64,000 nucleotides of DNA from Beverwykella pulmonaria (GCA_001599595.1 BCHH01000007.1:1080348-1144347); one strand, 5' to 3'. Positions 44,947-57,537 are shown, numbered from the stretch's first letter. The notes: generated from the sequence alone by a model not told the origin. Program-made: numbers and translations.

Positions 44947-46554
44947 TTATATATGAATAGTCGTTGCGTTCCCAAACGGTACACCGTCTGGCTCACACAC
45001 AGTCCCTTTCTCTGGCAAACTCCCATCGGCGAAATACTGCTGAATATACCCCTTCGTACACGTCGAAAGCGCAGCAATCGAGCAATGTCCCACGGAATTC
45101 TGCTCCAGCACCACCGAGCCCCCGAACCTACCCGACATCTTCCGCGCCATTCGGATCGGCGTGACCGGATCAGCCGTGTTTCCTATGAAGAGAATGGGCG
45201 TGCTGGTACTGTTCGCAGACCCTTTTCCATCCAGCTGTTGTGATACGGGGGGAACAATGGTCAAACTTCGACATATGAGTGCCGTGCTGGCCCACGCATC
45301 ACCGACGTAGGTGCTTTGCGCTACTTGGCTTTGGACATGCTCTTCCCACTTCTGCTCCGTGGACAGATTGTAGCGACCCACCATATCCATGCACAGAATA
45401 AGAGGGCCCGTGCTTATAGCCGTCAGCGCCTCGGCGGGAAAGGTCGCCGCAAGAAGAGACCCATTTCTGTTCTCCAGATCGGCCAGAACCTGCGCAAGAA
45501 CGGGGAAGGTATCCGGGGGTGCGTATACCGCTGCCAGGAGTGCGGTCACAAGCGTCTCGTACGTCACAATGGTGGGAAACGGGACGAAATTCGGATCAGA
45601 GACCGAGATGGGGCGCTGGCGAACGTCCTCGATAATGGCGTCGAGTCGGTTCTTAATCTCCTGCTCCGAGGCGGCGTAGAACACGCATTTTTCAGGCCCG
45701 GCAGCGAAGCAAAACTTGAAGAAGCTCTCGACCACTTCGTCCGCCTGCCCGATGTTCTGGTCCCACCTCCCGCCAAAGTACAGCTCTGTGTCGGCCACGC
45801 CATCCAAAATCAGCCGGCCCACCCTCTCTGGAAACAGCGACGCAAAGGTAGCACCAAGCACCGTCCCATAGCTAACGCCGTAGTACCAGAGCTTCGCATC
45901 CTCCGCTTTGCTACCTGCTAGCACCGCTGCCTTCTCAACGTAGTTCAACATGTCTTCCGCTACAGCATGCGTATTGGCGTACTTGGCATCTCCGTCCTTA
46001 AGCGTACGCGTGCACCAATCGCCGTACGCACCGGCTTTTGCGAACTCTTCGGATAGGGAAGTGGGATTCTGGCTGTTGATGGACCGGACGAAGCTCTCTT
46101 GAAGGCGAAGCGCAGCCTCTGGTGCACCAGGAAAGCAGTCGAGACTCGGACCGCTAGCCCCTACACCCCGCGGATCGAAGCCAATCATGTTGTACTGGGG
46201 CCCGAGATAGGCAGAGAGAGCAGCTCCGTGGGCCATGATGGTATCAACGCCCGACCCACCTGGTCCGCCAGGATTGAAGAGGATGTCCTGCGCCGCAGTG
46301 CTGTTCGACGCGCTGAGTTTGATATAAGCGATATTCGTACTTCCAATGCTGGGCTCCGAGTAGTCGAGCGGCACGGTGAGAAGCGCGCAGGTGAAGTTTT
46401 CGAAACAGGGCGTCCACTGCAGGTCTGCACTTGCGGTAATGTTGGACCAGGAGGTGGCCATGGTGGCGTTGCTTTTCCTCGTCCTTACATGGGGAGTCGC
46501 CGAGACCAGAGGAAGAGCCGCAAAGGCGAGGATCAAGGGAAGAGTAGGAGACAT
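44947..46554 (-). CDS. Secreted S33 tripeptidyl aminopeptidase-like hydrolase
   Basis: A 535-aa intronless alpha/beta hydrolase from ATG 46554. Residues 1-19 (MSPTLPLILAFAALPLVSA) are a signal peptide. The oxyanion region NPGGPGGSG lies at 94-102 and FDPRGVGASGPSLDC at 126-140. The nucleophile Ser228 is in YYGVSYGTVLG, Asp462 in FIGNTADPVTP and His490 in SVGHCSIAALST. The last third is the TAP-like C-terminal domain (PLILCMDMVGRYN and on). Members of this group remove short peptides or hydrolyse esters outside the cell. Several N-x-S/T sites fit secretion. The triad is complete, so it should be active; the substrate is unknown. Confidence 0.9.
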   Translation of the reverse strand: MSPTLPLILAFAALPLVSATPHVRTRKSNATMATSWSNITASADLQWTPCFENFTCALLTVPLDYSEPSIGSTNIAYIKLSASNSTAAQDILFNPGGPGGSGVDTIMAHGAALSAYLGPQYNMIGFDPRGVGASGPSLDCFPGAPEAALRLQESFVRSINSQNPTSLSEEFAKAGAYGDWCTRTLKDGDAKYANTHAVAEDMLNYVEKAAVLAGSKAEDAKLWYYGVSYGTVLGATFASLFPERVGRLILDGVADTELYFGGRWDQNIGQADEVVESFFKFCFAAGPEKCVFYAASEQEIKNRLDAIIEDVRQRPISVSDPNFVPFPTIVTYETLVTALLAAVYAPPDTFPVLAQVLADLENRNGSLLAATFPAEALTAISTGPLILCMDMVGRYNLSTEQKWEEHVQSQVAQSTYVGDAWASTALICRSLTIVPPVSQQLDGKGSANSTSTPILFIGNTADPVTPIRMARKMSGRFGGSVVLEQNSVGHCSIAALSTCTKGYIQQYFADGSLPEKGTVCEPDGVPFGNATTIHI

Positions 46555-47414
46555 CTTGAGTAATTAGTGATTAGGAAACAGCTGATACTCAGTGCTAGTG
46601 CGTGATATGCAAACCCAACTGACGCAGACCTCTTATATAACAAACCCTTCTTCCCATCACCAACCACACCTCGTCTAAGAAACATAGGCATCCGTCTCGC
46701 CCCAGAGGCTGAGCGTCGACAGCGTGCGCTAGCGAAGACGTCCCTCGAGCCATGAACGTCTAAGCGTACGATGGGGAACGACTGCTATTGAGCGGCTCGT
46801 TCAAAAGCCAGGGCCAACCTTGAAGATCCCCAGGCTAAAGCGAGTCCAAGGCTCTATTGTAATTTCCTGTTGCAGTCGAAGCTTAGCTTCAGGATGCGGG
46901 GGAGGGTTGTGGATGCCACTAAAACGGGCCGTTGAGGTTGACACTATTGGACACTGCGTATAAGCTTATGTAGTACGCGGGTCTCGGGCGCCTTAGATCT
47001 TGGACGATTCGCGAGAAACGTATCGTTTGGGAAATATTTTCTTAGGATAGCGGTGCTGCGCCTAGAAAATACGTAGTGTGCGCAGAGGAGGAGACGTGAG
47101 AAGATTGCGTACCATTGGCCGTGGCTGTGCGGTAATAGCCGTGAACGAGCCGGCCAATCGGCCCCTTACGCAACCGATCCTCCAACTCGTCTTCGAAATT
47201 TCCAATTACAGCATGCATCCTTCTCTTGTTCGACTCAACGCCCGTTCACTAGATAAGTTATACAATTGATGCGGCCAGCGGCTTCATGTCAAATGTTGCC
47301 TCTATGTCTATCCATTCCTTGGTACCCATCCAATATCGCGCTTGAACGCCTATGAAGTCTAAGTCTTGATTTATGCAAACACCATATCCAAAATAAAAAA
47401 TAAAAAAGATTCTT
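46555..47414. other. Intergenic, 0.86 kb
   Basis: Promoter side of the peptidase and 3' flank of the transporter. No gene, RNA or repeat recognised. Confidence 0.5.
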
Positions 47415-49275
47415 TCAGGCGTCACGATGTCCCTCGTGTTCATCCTCCTCCTGCCTCTTGACAACGTGCTCATGTCTGATCCCCCAAAAGCACGCCAGGA
47501 TTCCCAGCACGCTCGAGATGAGTGTGACGTAGTATGCTGCCTGGTAGCACACCAGACCCTCGTTACAATTCATCTCTCCACCCTCTTGCATGGTCGAGTG
47601 TGCATCATATACCGAGCCGTAGAACAAGTTGTATATGTTCCCACTAACGACAGGCGCGAGGGTCATGAATCCCCAGTTCACGGCGAAGCCCTGAGATCCA
47701 AATGCGTCGACCACGAGAGCGGGAAGCACGCCGAACAGCACGCCGTAGGCCAATCCAGAGAGGCCGGATACGGCCCAGAGAAAGTTGGGGTTCTCGATGC
47801 GGATGGCGCAGATTTGGCCGAGCATGAAGATGGTGGCGGAGATGGCAGCGCACCAGAAGCGTGACATTTGGAGGCGTTTGACGATGAGATCGGAGCCGAT
47901 GCCGGAGGAGAGGCGGCCCGTGAAGCTGCAGACCGAGATGATGGAGACGTGCCATAGCTGGCGATGAGCAACGAAGTCTTTGTCGGCTGTGTCGTCGTAG
48001 TGGCTCCATAAGGCCTGAACGTCGTGGCCGATGTTACTAGACGCGGTCAGCAGCTGAGCCAAAACTCATACCAAGAGAGAACCTACTTGATCGTCATCAG
48101 CCCCACACCCGTGAGCAAGCCCATGATAATCCATAGCTGCCAGAATTCAAGTTTGCACAGTAACGACAGTCCGGTAACATCTAAACAGTGTGAGCGGTGC
48201 GTCTTGGTACTCGCAGCATCGTCCGGATCGATGATGTCTCCCGGTCCCGACAATAGCGAGGAAGTCTCGTTTGATTCACCATCTTGTTCGTCATTGTCCA
48301 CTAATCAAGGGTTGGCAGCTGACAAGAGGCGCAGAGACTATGGACAAGGAAACGCAAGGCTTACTGGGCTCAGGCTGTGGGGTAGACGTGTTGCCATATC
48401 TACTACCATTAGATTTGGTGCGGTGCAGGAGGTTGGAGTCGCGGCGCGTGCGCTCGCTCGTGGGAAGGACGGCGTATGTGCTGGGGGCGTGAGGGTCGAC
48501 TACGTTCAGGAAGGGTATCGAGACGAGGACGAGCAGCGATGTAGCCAAGGAGAGGAACAGAAGCAGCTGCGAGGTGTTTCCGGGGAACGCGATTCCCGCG
48601 ATCAAGGTGTAGAAGAAGGCACTCAAGCCAAAGGCAGAAAGTGGAAAGGCCGTCGCCGTGCCGCGGTGTGTTGGCCAATTGAGCGTGGCTGCTGGAGTCA
48701 GCGGCGTGTCTCGCGGATGTGGAGGTGCACCCACCTGTCTTCAAAGCTCCCTGGAAAGCGGCACAGCTGCCCACACCCGTCATGAATGAACAGAAGGAGA
48801 TCAATCCCACACTCATAGACCCCGCTCCTCGATCATAAGCTGTCGACGTCAGCTCGAGATTCCGCGTCCCCATGGACATGCCGCACCTATGTGTATCGGA
48901 AAGTAGCCAACCAGCAGCGCAACCATTCCAATCACCGTGGCCAGACGAGGGCTCTTCCTGTCCGTAATCATGCCCATCGGTATCCCTGAAGCGTACATGC
49001 CGAGGTTGGCCGCAGTGCCCTGCTATGCATCAGGAAGTGTTCATGCAGTGGGAGAGACGGGGCGTACAATGATGTTGCTCTGTGTGGCAGACAGCTGCAG
49101 CTTCTCGGCGAACTGCGGTGCCCATGCTGAATACGCATACTGGAGCGCATCAGCATCTATCACGGACGTGGTGCATCCGACTCACATTGGTCCCACATGC
49201 TAGAGAAATGGCGGTAGCCGCAGCGACAGAGACGATGCGCGTCTTCTTGTGGGAGACCATTTCGGAAATGGCCAT
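47415..49275 (-). CDS. MFS transporter, MCH1/nodulin-like
   Basis: A 519-aa membrane protein in seven exons: 49275-49186, 49139-49068, 49019-48887, 48839-48735, 48688-48365, 48300-48087 and 48036-47415, all joining in frame. The first helix pair reads RIVSVAAATAISLACGTNYA and YSAWAPQFAEKLQLSATQSN, then the MFS loop GIPMGMITDRKSPRLATVIG. About six helices lie on each side of an acidic central loop (MDNDEQDGESNETSSLL). The second half has VSIISVCSFTGRLSSGIGSD, the matching MFS loop. This layout fits the fungal monocarboxylate-like MCH1 and nodulin-like group, whose substrate is not established. The C-terminus is charged and cytosolic. It is divergent to TMS1 over 387 bp. Confidence 0.88.
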
Positions 49276-49662
49276 GTGTGCTCAGAATGAGCGTGGGGTC
49301 GTTAGGAGACTCGCGATCTCATCGAAGTTGCAGAGGGCCGAGTACGCTATCGGATGATCAGGGCCGAGTACGGTGCGAGGCCGTGTGACGCGATGGAGAG
49401 CCAGGAGATGGGAAGAAGCAGAGACTGTAGAGGCAGTACAAAAGTTAGGCTTCGTAGCGAGTGTCGAAGCACCAAAAGCCACATTCGCTCCGCGTCTCGT
49501 TGCGTAGAAGATCTGGGGCTGGTGTTGAGGGACATCATTCACCCGAACGGAGATAGCGCCGCCGAGACCCTTACGCTCGGACCTTCTCCCCGAGGTCGTC
49601 GTCGTCACTGGCAGGCGCCTCCAGCATCTCTCCACAACCACCACAACCACACCATCTCCACC

Positions 49663-51231
49663 ATGGGCGCACTCCTGTCTCTTCCGCTCCTCGCGGTGCC
49701 GAGCATGGGCACCGTACGTTCACCCGTCTCTGCACGCTTCTTCCCGCGACGCTGACCGTCTCCAGATCTGGGGCTTTGCCGCCTCGTGCTGCGGCGCTGC
49801 CACCTGCAGCGCAGTCTTCAGTTCCTGTGGGAAGTGCGGCAATAGCATCGCGACTCGTATCGCCTACGCGCTCCTCCTCCTCGTCAACTCCATCGTCTCC
49901 TGGATCATGCTCACGGACTGGGCCATGAAGAAGCTGTCGCACCTCACGCTCGACTACGTCGACATCAAGTGCCATGGAGAGCAGTGCTATGGCTATGCTG
50001 CTGTGCAGCGGATCAACTTTGCCCTCGGCTTCTTCCACATCCTCATGGCCATGATCCTCATCGGCGTTCGGTCCTCCAAGGACGGCCGCGCGCCCATCCA
50101 AAACGGCTTTTGGGGCCCCAAGATTATCGGCTGGCTTCTGATGGTCGTGCTCACCTTCTTCATTCCGGATTCCTTCTTCATCGTCTGGGGCAACTACTTT
50201 GCACTGATCGGCGCATGCCTGTTCCTTCTCATCGGCCTGATCCTCTTGGTTGACCTTGCCCACAACTGGGCCGAGTACTGCCAGGAGAAGATTGAAGTGA
50301 CTGAGTCACGGGTATGGACGGGGCTTTTGGTGGGATCCGCCTTGTTCATGTACCTGGCTTCCTTTGCCATGACGATTATCATGTACATATACTTCGCTAA
50401 GAGCGGATGCGGCATGAACCAGGCAGCCATCACGGTGAGTGTTATGTGCTATCCAACGAGCGCAGAACTAACCGTCTCTAGATCAATTTGGTTCTTCTCC
50501 TGGTCGCCTCGGTAGTATCCATACACCCCGCCGTCCAAAGCGTCAACCCCCGCGCTGGCCTGGCCCAGTCCGCCATCGTAGCCATCTACTGCACCTACCT
50601 AACCATGTCCGCCGTCGGCATGGAGCCCGATGATCACCAGTGCAATCCGCTGATTCGCGCCCGCGGAACACGCAAGGCTACCATCATCATTGGCGCAGTC
50701 GTCACCTTCATCACAGTCGCCTACACCACCACCCGCGCAGCAACCTACGGCCTGGCCCTAGGAAACCAAGGCAACTCCTACAGCAACGGCAACGGCTACG
50801 CGCGCGTCGGGACCGAAGACTTCGAGAACGAGCACGGCCTCGTCACCCAGCAACCCGAATCTCGTCGCGAAATGCGCCAAGCGGCTCTCCGTGCTGCCGT
50901 CGAGAGCGGCTCACTTCCCGCCTCCGCCTTGGATGACTCCGACAGCGATGACGAGGACGAGGGCCCATCGAAAAACCCGCGCGACGACGAGCGCAACGCC
51001 ACACAATACAACTACACGCTTTTCCACATCATCTTCTTCCTCAGCACAACATGGGTAGCCACATTGCTCACCACCAGCTTTGACGAAAAGGACATGAAGG
51101 GCGATTTCGTGCCCGTCGGGAGGACGTACTGGGCGAGTTGGGCCAAGATCATCAGCGCGTGGGTGTGCTACGGTATTTACACCTGGAGCTTAGTTGCTCC
51201 GGTCGTTCTTCCTGATCGGTTTGACTACTAG
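49663..51231 (+). CDS. tms1: TMS1/Serinc family membrane protein
   Basis: A 489-aa polytopic protein in exons 49663-49713, 49766-50434 and 50482-51231 (introns of 52 and 47 nt). It starts MGALLSLPLLAVPSMGTIWG, then a Cys-rich segment (FAASCCGAATCSAVFSSCGK) and about ten membrane helices. Family motifs seen: YGYAAVQRINFALGFFHILM, NGFWGPKIIGWLLMVVLTFF and YFAKSGCGMNQAAIT. An acidic loop (ASALDDSDSDDEDEG) precedes the last helices, with FHIIFFLSTTWVATLLTTSF and WASWAKIISAWVCYGIYTWS. Serinc proteins sit in the plasma and vacuolar membranes and affect lipid and serine handling. The length is normal. Confidence 0.94.
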
Positions 51232-51890
51232 TCGAGAGTGGGGTTTTCTTTGAGTTACGCATGGCATTGTATATGATTAGAGGTAGTGGTACCTGGGCTT
51301 GGTAATGCATTGTATCATATTTTCCGAATATCTTTCTTCTTTTGTTGTAGGCCGTATACCATATCTTGATTTCCTTTGTCCAGCTTTGGCCAACATCCGT
51401 ACATCCTCTCGCCATGCCCGAGACCATCTCCAGATACTCAGAGGGACGCTTTGGTGATAGCAGCCCTTCAAAAAAGATTGCCATGTAGTTCATGGCAACT
51501 GTTGAGGGAAGCATTCAAGCGCTCTATACGGACGCAGCGCGAGCAGTCTTCTCTAGATAGACCTTCTATACTGTTCGCATCGCCATCTCCGCGCGCCTAG
51601 GATACAGTGACTTCAACATCCCTAACTCCATCATGGATAATGCCCAGAAAATAAATAGTAAGTAACTCTTCTGCCAGGGCGTCAACGGTAGATTGGTGGT
51701 ATACTTCCAAGTCAATTAGTATTTGAATGTCTGCGCGGGTGGCAGTTAGAACAGCGCGGATGTTAAGAGGGAGGGCGGCTGATGGAGTGAATGCAAGGTC
51801 TTTGTTGGAGAGCATGAAATCTTAGACCTTAAAACATGGATCAAGTCATCATTGCTATCTACATAGAGAAAGTTCGAGGCCTTTCCCAAC
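51232..51890. other. Convergent spacer between TMS1 and FAS alpha
   Basis: 3' flanks of both genes, with one isolated protein-like frame at 51597-51815 on the minus strand (listed separately). Confidence 0.5.
51597..51815 (-). pseudogene. Possible relic of a condensation-type acyl domain
   Basis: A 72-codon frame on the minus strand, flanked by a stop two codons before its ATG. It reads ALPLNIRAVLTATRADIQIL, then IDLEVYHQSTVDALAEELLT before a short tail. The alternation of beta strand (LNIRAVL), short turn, beta strand (IQILIDL) and a helix beginning STVDALAEELL resembles the end of the condensation-domain fold of nonribosomal peptide synthetases and related acyltransferases. That is a pattern judgement only. 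With no other part of such a gene nearby it would be a remnant, fitting the edge of a metabolite cluster; it may also be an unrelated chance frame. Confidence 0.25.
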
Positions 51891-54800
51891 TCAACTGCGC
51901 CAACGTGATTCTGGGTCGGTGATAAACCTTTGTTCGGCATCCGCGGTATACGGTGCAACATCCTTGGCCCGAAACAATGTATTCGTTGCGATTGCATTGC
52001 TAAAATATGCCTTCGCCTTTCGACTGCGATCCAACGCCTTCGCTCCGTAGTCCTGATATGCATTTTCATCTAAAGTTGCGTACAAGTACTTGGGATGGAC
52101 CAAGATAGCCTGGTAGCCCTTCTGTCCAAATCCGAAAGACGTAATCGAGCAAGCTTTAACCCCTGCAGTCTGCACACCGCGGTTCAGAAATGCGACGTTG
52201 GAATACTTCTGTAGGGAGACATCAATGTTGTCGGCATTCGAGTTTCCAGGAACGAATCCACCATCCATGGTTTGGAGACATCCGTTGACCATCCAAGCAC
52301 CGGCCGCTCCTTTGGGATGTCCAGTGAGATGCTTTTGACAAACGGCGAGAATGGGATTGCCTGGCTTCCTTCCAAGTTTCTGAAGTTGCTCATTCAGAAC
52401 TCCTGTTTCGTTCTCGTCGTTTGCCTTGGTTGACGTCCCATGGAGAGAAGCGACTCCGAGATCGTCCACAGTGAGCCCCCAGGTCGCGAGTGCTCCTCTG
52501 ATGGGCGAGATTCGTGCATCTTCCTTCCAAAATTCATTGCCCAGCGCATTCAATACATCGCGTTTTTGTTTTTCGGCCTCCCTTCTAACCTCCTGCTTGA
52601 GCTCGTCACGAATCTCCTGGAGAAGCTCGGCGTCACCGTTGGGACTATGGCTACCTTCGGCATATTCGAGCCCAAGTTGTAAGCTTTCTTGGATTTGCCC
52701 CAGCCGGATGTCCCGTAATCGTCGTCTGTAAGTGAGATCTAACGTCTGTGGTTGTCGCAACCAAGCAGTTTCCCGAATGTTTGTCATGATGCCCCTGCCG
52801 GGCGCTGGGATGGACCGGCCGATTTTATCGCTGGCTCCTTCCACCAGAGCCACAATTCCATAGATGGGTAGCCCCATCTCCAGGGCTAATGCTGCTGAGG
52901 TAATGAGTTGCATTCCACAACCCTCCGATTCCACGAATCCGCATCGAGTCGAAGTCGTAGGTCTAGACATCTCTTTCGGGGCCCTTCCACGTGCAAGATC
53001 ATCTGCTACTCGAACAGTCGCCCCCATGTTGTTGAATTCGTGTGCCGTGTTTGCTTGGATTGTATCAAAGCCTCCTACGAGGCACACCTTTGCCTTGCGG
53101 CTCACGATACTCTCATACCCAGTCTCCAAAGATTCAAGGCTTGTTGCGCATGCGCCGACTGGGGTTCGATTGGGGCCACTTGAGGAAAGAAGAAGCAAAT
53201 TTACCCAAGCTCCTGCCGTATTAACGAACGTCTCCTGGAGTATGTCGTTCTGGACATCTCTATCGAGATACCTATGTTTGAACATCTTCTCAAGGGCCTG
53301 GATTCCCCCTAATCCCGATCCAACGCAGTTACCGAATTCTGAGACGTGAATATAGCGATAGAGCTCGTATGGATCGGTTATTCCTGCTGCGATAAGAGTC
53401 TCCGCAGCGCAGATTAGGACATACAATGTCCCCGAATCTACTTGTGCAATGATCTCCTCTGAAACTCCGAAGTTTCGGGCGTCCCAATGTTCGGGAATTT
53501 GACCGGCCACTTGGGGGGCATACTCCGACGATTTTGGCAGTAACAATGTGGTGCCCTTCTTAAAGCGTACCATGCAGCTTTCGCCTCCGTCCAGTTCAGC
53601 AATGTCAACGCTGGCTCCGTGATGTCGTTTTAAGTCATCAGCTATCGTTTTGGGGAGTTCGACCGGGGCCATATTGTCCTGAATGATGACTTCATGGAGA
53701 GTTTCCCACTTTGGAAGTGTCCCATCTGCTCCATGAACAATACGTATCCCAGTACTCTCCATAACTACCTTCTCATACCGACGTTTGATCTCAGCATCAG
53801 AGATGGGCTCCTTGGTCGTCGCGTCAACCCAGCCGGAATAGGGCTTGCCTTGGAGAAGTCCGTCGAAATATTTTACCAACCCCATCATCAGTGCAAGCTC
53901 TATGAATCCGCTGACGGAGAACTCCCCGCGACGTTCCATTTCCCATCTTGTCCTGGCATTTCCAAAAGGATTGACCTCTGCAAATCCAGCAATGACAACA
54001 ACCCTGGTGAGATCTACCATTCCCTCTAGCTGTTGGGCGAGCGGTGCAATGTCAGCAAAGTAGTTTGGCAGTGTCGGGAATGGCAGGCTGATGCCAGGTC
54101 TTCTTTCGATCTTCACGGGCTCATTGGTATCGCGTACACCGAGGACGCGCATATCGCGTTCCGTATCAAGCCGTATTGCCTTCATAAGTTCGCTTGTCTG
54201 CTGGATGCTGCCTCGGATATCATGAAGTACCCAGTCGAGGTCTTCGATCTCTCCCAGACGTCCGTTGAGGTCTGCAAGGATGGGTTGAACCTCACTGCGG
54301 CTGCGAATATCACCGGTCAGAAGTGTGAGAACCAAGAACGCCATCTCATGTCGTGAAAATGTTCTTGCTCCCAATCTTTCGATGCCCTCCGCCACAATGT
54401 CGTTACCATTCATCAGCCCCGTGCCTCTAGTCCACCCAATAATTGCCCCACATAGCGACAAATAGTCGCTCCAACCTTCCGAAGACCACTTATTGAAAAG
54501 TGTTTCCAATGCAGCTTTTGATTCCGCGTAGAGACCGTCTGCTCCAAATTGTCCATGGTTTCCTGAAAGTGGTAGAATCACTTGCGCAGGGCGTGAATAG
54601 CTGGCTCTTGCTTCCTTCTGTTTTTTAACGGCCCCCAGAATTCGAATAACGTTTGTCAGCATGACGCGATGTGCGAGTTCGGATCTCGAGTCAATTTCAT
54701 CGATCTCGCTGCCATTGTCGGGCAGTGCGGCAAACGGAATAATGTGGTCCAGATCCCATCCCAAACCATAGATGTAGTTGATCAAAGCCTCGATGTCCTG

Positions 54801-56921
54801 CCGGCTTCCTTGGTTGAAAGGCACAACAATCAATCGTGCAGGAGCGGCCCCAAAGTCTGTATATATCTTTTGGAATCTTTTCGTTGTATCGAGTGAGAAA
54901 GAGCTTGTCCCTACGACCACATGAGCTCCACCGCTTAGTAGTCCTTTCAGGATCTCCTCTCCTATTGAACCCTTTCCAGCGCCTGTTAACAGGACTTGTC
55001 TCGCATTTAGCGAAACTCCTTTGACCAATAATTGAGAGTATCCGTAGGTTAGTTCCTGGTCAAAGTGCCATGTAGCTCTGCGAGGTTGCCGGGACGAATG
55101 GAAATTTGAGCCAAATAGCTTGCTTGCTATGTCTTGGGCTTCGATATGTTGGTATGGGCGGCCACGTGCGTAAATAGCAATACTTGATCGATCCAACAGA
55201 TCAGTTGCCCAAGCTGCCGTAGAACTCGCATGGGATCGAGGAACTTCCTCATAAATGATATTTCCTCCATCATCAAGCCCTGTTGACGGTTTTGTGAAAG
55301 GCGGAGATATCGTTGTGACTGGTGCACAGGCAGACTTTTGGTTAATTCGTTGTTCAGTGAGCTGAATTAAACCGTTGAGAGCTTTGCTGTTTTCGTGTCT
55401 GATGTTAAAATTTCCCAAATGATACTTCATCACATCCAAAATAAGCTGGCTTGAGCAATTGATAATATGGTGGATTTGGTGTGACAATTGTTGTATCTCC
55501 GTCGTGTCTGGAGTACGGGTTAGGATGTGGCACAACTCGAGAAGATCCTGTAGTCCCCAGGCCCAGGAAGAATCATAATTCCGTACTTTGAGCTGATCAA
55601 ACTTCGTGGAGATACCTAGAGCATATGTCTCACCGTGTTCGAGATCCCAGCAGTCGAGTAGACGTCTCTGATCCTTGTTCATGATCTGTAATTGATCTCG
55701 CAAGTCTGCTGCTGCGTTGACGTCGAGTCCGATATGCTCAGCGTACAAGTCAATCTTCTTTCTTATCAGCGAGTCTGATCTCTTCGTCATTTGCTGTACC
55801 TCTAGAGGACTCAGACCCTGCATTTTACAAGCAACAGATTGTCCTCGAGTGGAATGGTCAAGCTTCAGGCCATTGATAGATGCATAATTCAGTACAATCG
55901 TGTCCAGGAATTCTTTGGCGTTCTTTTCGTCTGTAATACGCGTGACTGGTTGGCTAACGGCGAAATCTAGTAGTATCGCGTCTTGTCGGCCTCGTTTAAA
56001 TCCCCATCTCGTCTGAAGATAACTCCGAATAGAGCCGACGGTCATGCTCCCTGGGAACTTGGAGGATACCGTGCGCTCAGTGAGTAATTTTGTGACTGTG
56101 CCGAGTCCTTCACTCTTGTTGGACTCAATGATGGTACCTAATTCATCCAGCGGTATGTCTTCTGCGCTATTGGGCAATGATCCAAACTCCTTCTCTAAGT
56201 CTCCCACGATCTCATTTTGTAGCGTTGATCTCCCTACTCAATACGTTAGAAAGGCCTTGTAGCAACTTAAGGGATAAATCATGCCTGTAGCAAGACTTCG
56301 AATTGTATCGTTTGCATTGGTCTTTGATATAGGCTTCTTAAACTTTAGGGAGCAAATTGTGCGAATGGCTGCCAAAGCGCTAACTGGAGAATCTGGCACT
56401 TCCGAAGCTGAATAAACATTTACGGAAGATGTTTTTTGTACTGAGTAGGCTTCTGCTGGCAGGCACTGTCCTTCTATTACGGCTGGTGGTGGTCTCGTGG
56501 CCTCTTCTTGTGCTGCGTCTACGCAGTCTTCAACCTTTTGCTTTTCGTCGTAATATATACTCTCTCTATCCATGTTATACGCCAAAAGCTTTTTGGAAGC
56601 AATTTGAACCTCATCCCAAGTGTCTAGATCTTGTTTCATTGTTCGTTTTGCCATATTCAAGAGTGTAGATCCTGGGCCGATTTCGAGCATTCTGTCAACA
56701 TTTTGTTCTTTCAGAATCACATTTTGGGTTTCGATCCTAGGAAGATATTAGAGACCTTGTAATCACTGATTTTCCAAGGAAACGCTTACCAACGAACGGG
56801 ATACGCAAATTGGTGCCTTTCAGATTTTCAGCAATTTTGCGTGACGCATTTGCAATTATACATACGCTAGAAGCTCAATAAGAAGAGTGTGTGCTAAATC
56901 CTGCTCTGTTTCTGGAGTCAT
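51891..56921 (-). CDS. Fatty acid synthase subunit alpha, secondary-metabolism type
   Basis: A 1625-aa multidomain enzyme in exons 56921-56866, 56816-56790, 56736-56285 and 56233-51891. The domains in order are: the end of the malonyl/palmitoyl transferase fold (LAHTLLIELLAHQFAYPVRW, IGPGSTLLNMAKR); the acyl carrier domain with pantetheine Ser181 in LATGRSTLQNE; the ketoreductase, with its NADPH loop LLTGAGKGSIG near residue 595 and Tyr747/Lys751 in YAESK; and the ketosynthase with Cys1207 (VGACATS), His1443 (LHGTSTK) and Lys1479/His1484 (QKHLTGH). It stops soon after, so the C-terminal phosphopantetheinyl transferase of the housekeeping subunit (about 1887 aa in yeast) is missing. This fits dedicated short-chain fatty acid synthases of metabolite clusters. 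Intron 3 (51 nt) has a GC donor and a CTAAC branch site, supported by the conserved joint. No beta subunit is in the window. Confidence 0.9.
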
Positions 56922-57537
56922 TCTTTCTTAGGGCACTTGACTGGGAATTCCTTGTCGCCTTTCTTCAAAAGAAAGATTCCCTGGGTATATAGCAATCAAC
57001 AAAAGAGAACCCAAGAGAGGCCGAGAGTGGAAGAGTAATTGAGAAACATGCAACGTTGAAGCGAGACAAAGGACTAATTGATGTATCGGGTTTCTAGAAG
57101 GCCCGCACGTGCCACAGACTTATAGTAGGGGGCGCTTGGATAAGCCCCGCCAATATGCAAACTATTTAATTTGTGTCGCACGAGATGAGTGGAAGGAATT
57201 TGGGTGAGTCTTCCATGCGTGGCTCGGCGCTTACACCAAAGTACTAAAGTGTTTGCAGGCCCCCTTACCTTGATAAGACCCCCGTAGAAAGGATTTACAA
57301 GGGTCTTAATCCTTCATCATGCAGAAGGCAAAATGAGGAACACAAGAACGAGTATGATCTGTTTCGACAACTAAAAGAAGATCGTCTCGAAAGGACTGAC
57401 TTCTGGCATTGTTTTCACTCTTTCGGCTTTCCATTGCCGTCGCCATTTCTTCACATCTGCAGGCTTCGATAATACAAAGGCTACCCCAGAATCCAGGAGA
57501 AGAAATTTTAGTGTGGCGAAGTAAAATGAGGAGTGTT
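56922..57537. promoter_or_regulatory. Promoter region of the FAS alpha gene
   Basis: 616 bp between the acyltransferase 3' end (57538) and the FAS start (56921), both genes on the minus strand. It must hold the FAS promoter. I see no convincing gene in it and no regulator site I can name with confidence. Confidence 0.45.
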
